Origin: Phoronis ovalis
Taxonomy: Eukaryota > Phoronida > Phoronidae
Direction: 5' to 3'
DNA length: 11,222 nucleotides
Assembly (NCBI GenBank): GCA_028565635.1
Contig: JAOXYB010055267.1
Span: 1-11,222 of the forward strand
Positions 1 through 11,222 of the stretch are shown one piece after another. Positions within the stretch are counted from its first letter, which is position 1. Each line of letters starts with the position of its first letter. Under the pieces are notes generated by a model. That model made no database searches, was not told where the DNA came from, and saw only the letters and a program-made list of their open reading frames with translations. The position numbers and the translations under genes are program-made.

Positions 1-196
1 TACCACAAGCTAAAATTTTGGATTGGGTTCCGCGGCACATCCCCGTAGTCAAAAAACCTTGAGTACCCCCCCCGGGGAAACGCAGTTCACCGTTCTTGTA
101 CACGCATGTACACGGTATGTACACAGCACAGTGTATACATGTAGTATATTTTAAGTAACAAGCAACTATATAAACTGATCTTGTGATCACTTTCAG
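1..196 (+). other. upstream intron (3' part)
   Basis: No coding exon is visible before the acceptor at 195-196. The stretch contains a C8G4 run (66-77) and three tgtacac words spaced 10-11 bases apart (97-124). It is the 3' end of the intron before the first in-window EGF exon. Confidence 0.6.
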
Positions 197-9131
<8,935 letters not shown>

Positions 9132-9375
9132 TCTATATCACAATATTTTAACCTCCTATTTCATTGCATATGGCCTAGAGAATTATTACCAGTATGTTAC
9201 AGCAAAGTCAAAGTGAAAACGGAATATCTGCCCTTCTAAATTTGTGAATTTTCAAATGAGAGCATTTCTAAAAAAAAATAATTGAAATTTCAAGCTAACT
9301 AGCTGCTCATATCATTCGTGACAATGCAGCACTTACATGCAGTCCGTTTGGATTTATGTCATTTCCTTAAGCAGT

Positions 9376-9381
9376 AATAAA
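9376..9381 (+). terminator. poly(A) signal candidate, proximal
   Basis: An AATAAA hexamer 245 bases after the TAG. The following sequence is only moderately GT-rich, so use would give a short 3' UTR. Confidence 0.4.
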
Positions 9382-10291
9382 CACATGAACTGGACGATTA
9401 GCAAACACCTACGGTGCGCATGGCTGAGCAGTTTGGAGGACTATTGAGCGGTAAACAGTAGAATGGCTATGATATTATATGTTAACTTGTGAGGTGGTGT
9501 CCAAATTATTCCTGCAAAAGGGACAACATTTAGCTGAGAGGTTTGGTTAACAGTTGGTTTACATTTTACATGATTAACACTGTTCGTAGTTTATAAAAGA
9601 AACGTTGTATTGAACATTTTAAAACATTTATCTTTTCCAGTCCTTTTTGTGTATTGATTGACCATCCGAAAATAATGCTTCTTTAACTTTGGAAATTAAC
9701 CCAACACAAAAGCGATTATTACCCTAATGTATTTAATGATGATGAGATGTGAATGAAATTGTAAGATGAGTTGTAAGTGGCGCACTGTCGCGCGCGCATA
9801 CTTTGTACGGCGATTTAACATTCGATTATATAAGACATTTTTTGTAAAAAGTTCTACCATTAGAAAATCTATAAATTCACAAATTTAGAATAGTTTTCAT
9901 TATGACTTTACTAAAATATACCAATGATGTTTTTTTCTTGGCAATATGGAATCAGATATGTGGTACAAAAAAAATGTGACATTGACTAAACCATAGGATT
10001 GTTGAGCACATAGAGGTTCTGGATAAAATTATTAGGGGACCATAATTGCAAATTCATCAGTAAGCTGCTTAGTTATATCCTTGTCCCTTATAGTTTATTT
10101 GAAGTGCTTTTATATGTAAACAAAGTCTTAGCTAGCCTTTTGAACTCGTAAGTTTGGAGACATCGCAAAAAGTATTATTGTGTTACTATTATAAAAAAAT
10201 CGTATAACAGGCCTGTTGTAAAAATAGGAAATATAACTGTAAAATATATACCAATATAAACAAAGTTTTTGCAATAATTAACTCGGTATCC

Positions 10292-10297
10292 AATAAA
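10292..10297 (+). terminator. poly(A) signal candidate, distal
   Basis: AATAAA followed within 10 bases by CTTTTTGATTAG, a T-rich downstream element. Use would give a 3' UTR of about 1.2 kb. A second AATAAA at 10337-10342 is also followed by T-rich sequence, and the pair may act together. Confidence 0.5.
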
Positions 10298-10476
10298 ACA
10301 CTTTTTGATTAGTTACCTATTATTTCGTTAATTAATAATAAAGTCAAACTTTTAGAATTTTTTACATAATAAAATCACAGACAGCAACTACAAGGTTCTA
10401 ACAACTAGCGAAAGAAAAGCTATATCGATTTTGTATGCACGGTAATCAAGTGATATTATTTTATGATCTGATCGAG

Positions 10477-10526
10477 GTGTGTGTGTGTGTTTGTGTGTGT
10501 GTGTGTATGTGCGTGCGTGCGTGCGT
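10477..10526. repeat. compound GT / GCGT microsatellite
   Basis: A run of GT units interrupted once by TT and once by AT, grading into a (GCGT) run. It accounts for the small ORFs called on both strands here. Confidence 0.95.
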
Positions 10527-10777
10527 ACTGGTATTTGTGTAACTCCACATATATATGTAAAACAATAAATAATAACAATAAATCTTATACATTGAGTTCT
10601 TTTAATGTCCAAACTTATCATAATATATTGTACCTGCCATCCCTCACAAATAGTGGAATAGCCGTAATCCGACTAATTGACACCTAATAAATACTTAAAC
10701 CACCGTAATGCCTTTCTCAGTTTCGCTAGGTGTAATAAGCGAACGCCGTTAGTATGTCCAGTGCAAAATAGAAATGA
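10527..10777. other. intergenic or retroelement 5' sequence
   Basis: No gene is visible. It could be flanking DNA, or the 5' UTR of the element that follows, whose boundary cannot be placed. Confidence 0.5.
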
Positions 10778-11222
10778 TACAAGATAGCAGAAGGATCTAC
10801 TGGGGATCCATTTTCACACAGGCAAGAAAAACAATGGAAATCGACTCAGGCACAGTATTCTTCACAATTATTTACTCCGGTGGCGATGTTGAATTTGAGT
10901 GAAGATATCCAAGTAAACCCAGGGACAATTAAGTACCCCTGTGATATCTGCGAGAGTCCTATAAAATCCAACCAGAGAGCCGTATGTTGTGATGTTTGTG
11001 ATAAATGGATTCACACAAAGTTTGTTGGGATAGACATTGAGCATTATACTGAGTTACAAAATAGCAGTTGCTCATGGATATGTAATAAATGTGGCCTCCC
11101 TCAGTTTAGTGATTCCTTCTTTAGTAATAATTCGATATCTTCATTATATAATGTATTTGATCAGCTGGATAGCGCAGACTCATCAGTTGTTAGTTTGTCA
11201 CCTACTCAAACACGATGTAAGA
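10778..11222 (+). CDS. retrotransposon ORF N-terminus: 2A-like motif plus PHD finger, 3'-partial
   Basis: The frame is open from 10778 (after TGA at 10775) to the window end, 148 codons; the first ATG is at 10886. Near the ATG it reads MLNLSEDIQVNPGT, which matches the hydrophobic-then-acidic-then-NPG layout of 2A ribosome-skipping peptides found near the N-terminus of several animal non-LTR elements. A PHD-type zinc finger follows: CDIC, CDVC, W-x-H, then W-x-C-x2-C (10940-11092). One ligand, the Cys expected three residues after the His, is Phe. A Ser-rich tail follows. Family knowledge: CR1/L2-like elements of invertebrates pair PHD fingers with endonuclease-reverse transcriptase ORFs; those later domains are outside the window. 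It may be a decayed copy or, less likely, a host gene derived from one. Confidence 0.7.
10778..11222 (+). mobile_element. non-LTR retrotransposon, 5' region, incomplete in window
   Basis: Called from the 2A-like plus PHD ORF alone. The 5' boundary is unknown, no target-site duplication is visible and the endonuclease and reverse transcriptase would lie beyond the window. The orientation is the same as the upstream gene, 1.6 kb past its stop codon. Confidence 0.6.

Larger units (their letters stand above)
9132..10470 (+). other. 3' UTR and downstream flank
   Basis: No ORF with domain features occurs on either strand. It is AT-rich with several poly(A) candidates, a short cgcgcgcg run near 9790 and a perfect 12-base palindrome AACAGGCCTGTT at 10206-10217. 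The 3' UTR presumably ends at one of the poly(A) sites; the boundary with intergenic DNA cannot be seen. Confidence 0.6.

Noticed and set aside
10388-10687. Short ORFs on both strands around 10480
   Set aside because: They are made by the GT/GCGT microsatellite (alternating Thr-His and Val-Cys runs).

Overview
The window is animal nuclear DNA: AT-rich, with coding exons separated by GT-AG introns of roughly 130 to 760 bases, extracellular animal domains (calcium-binding EGF, immunoglobulin, a C-terminal Cys-rich module) and a non-LTR-retrotransposon-type PHD ORF. The domain mix, the many TGTACATGTA-like words and the retroelement type suggest a lophotrochozoan, most likely a mollusc such as a bivalve. 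That placement is an inference, not a proof.

Positions 197-9131 hold the 3' part of one plus-strand gene, which begins upstream of the window. I assembled eleven exons by hand: 197-319, 617-742, 1117-1236, 1996-2739, 3002-3152, 3347-3461, 3950-4106, 4410-8348, 8507-8614, 8782-8834 and 9057-9131. Every junction has AG/GT borders and matching phases, and the joined frame is open for 1903 residues to a TAG. In order the protein has three calcium-binding EGF domains, about 390 residues of beta-rich unassigned sequence, and a 3.9 kb exon. That exon encodes more beta-rich sequence, a coiled coil, a 10-Cys basic knot, a heptad-repeat helix, an RQRR furin-type site, a heavily N-glycosylated helical stretch, two Ig domains and an unassigned segment. 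A short Cys-rich GCC2/GCC3-like module, a Ser/Thr stalk and a hydrophobic C-terminus that looks like a GPI-anchor signal follow. I read it as a secreted, probably proprotein-convertase-processed and membrane-tethered cell-surface protein with no family name I can give.

The intron at 1237-1995 carries a foldback element with nearly perfect 53-base arms. Positions 9132 to about 10350 are 3' UTR and flank with several poly(A) signals, then comes a compound GT microsatellite (10477-10526). From about 10778 to the window end there is an open frame for the N-terminal region of a non-LTR retrotransposon ORF: a degenerate 2A-like motif directly followed by a PHD finger that has lost one zinc ligand. 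No prokaryotic, CRISPR, tRNA or rRNA features were seen.
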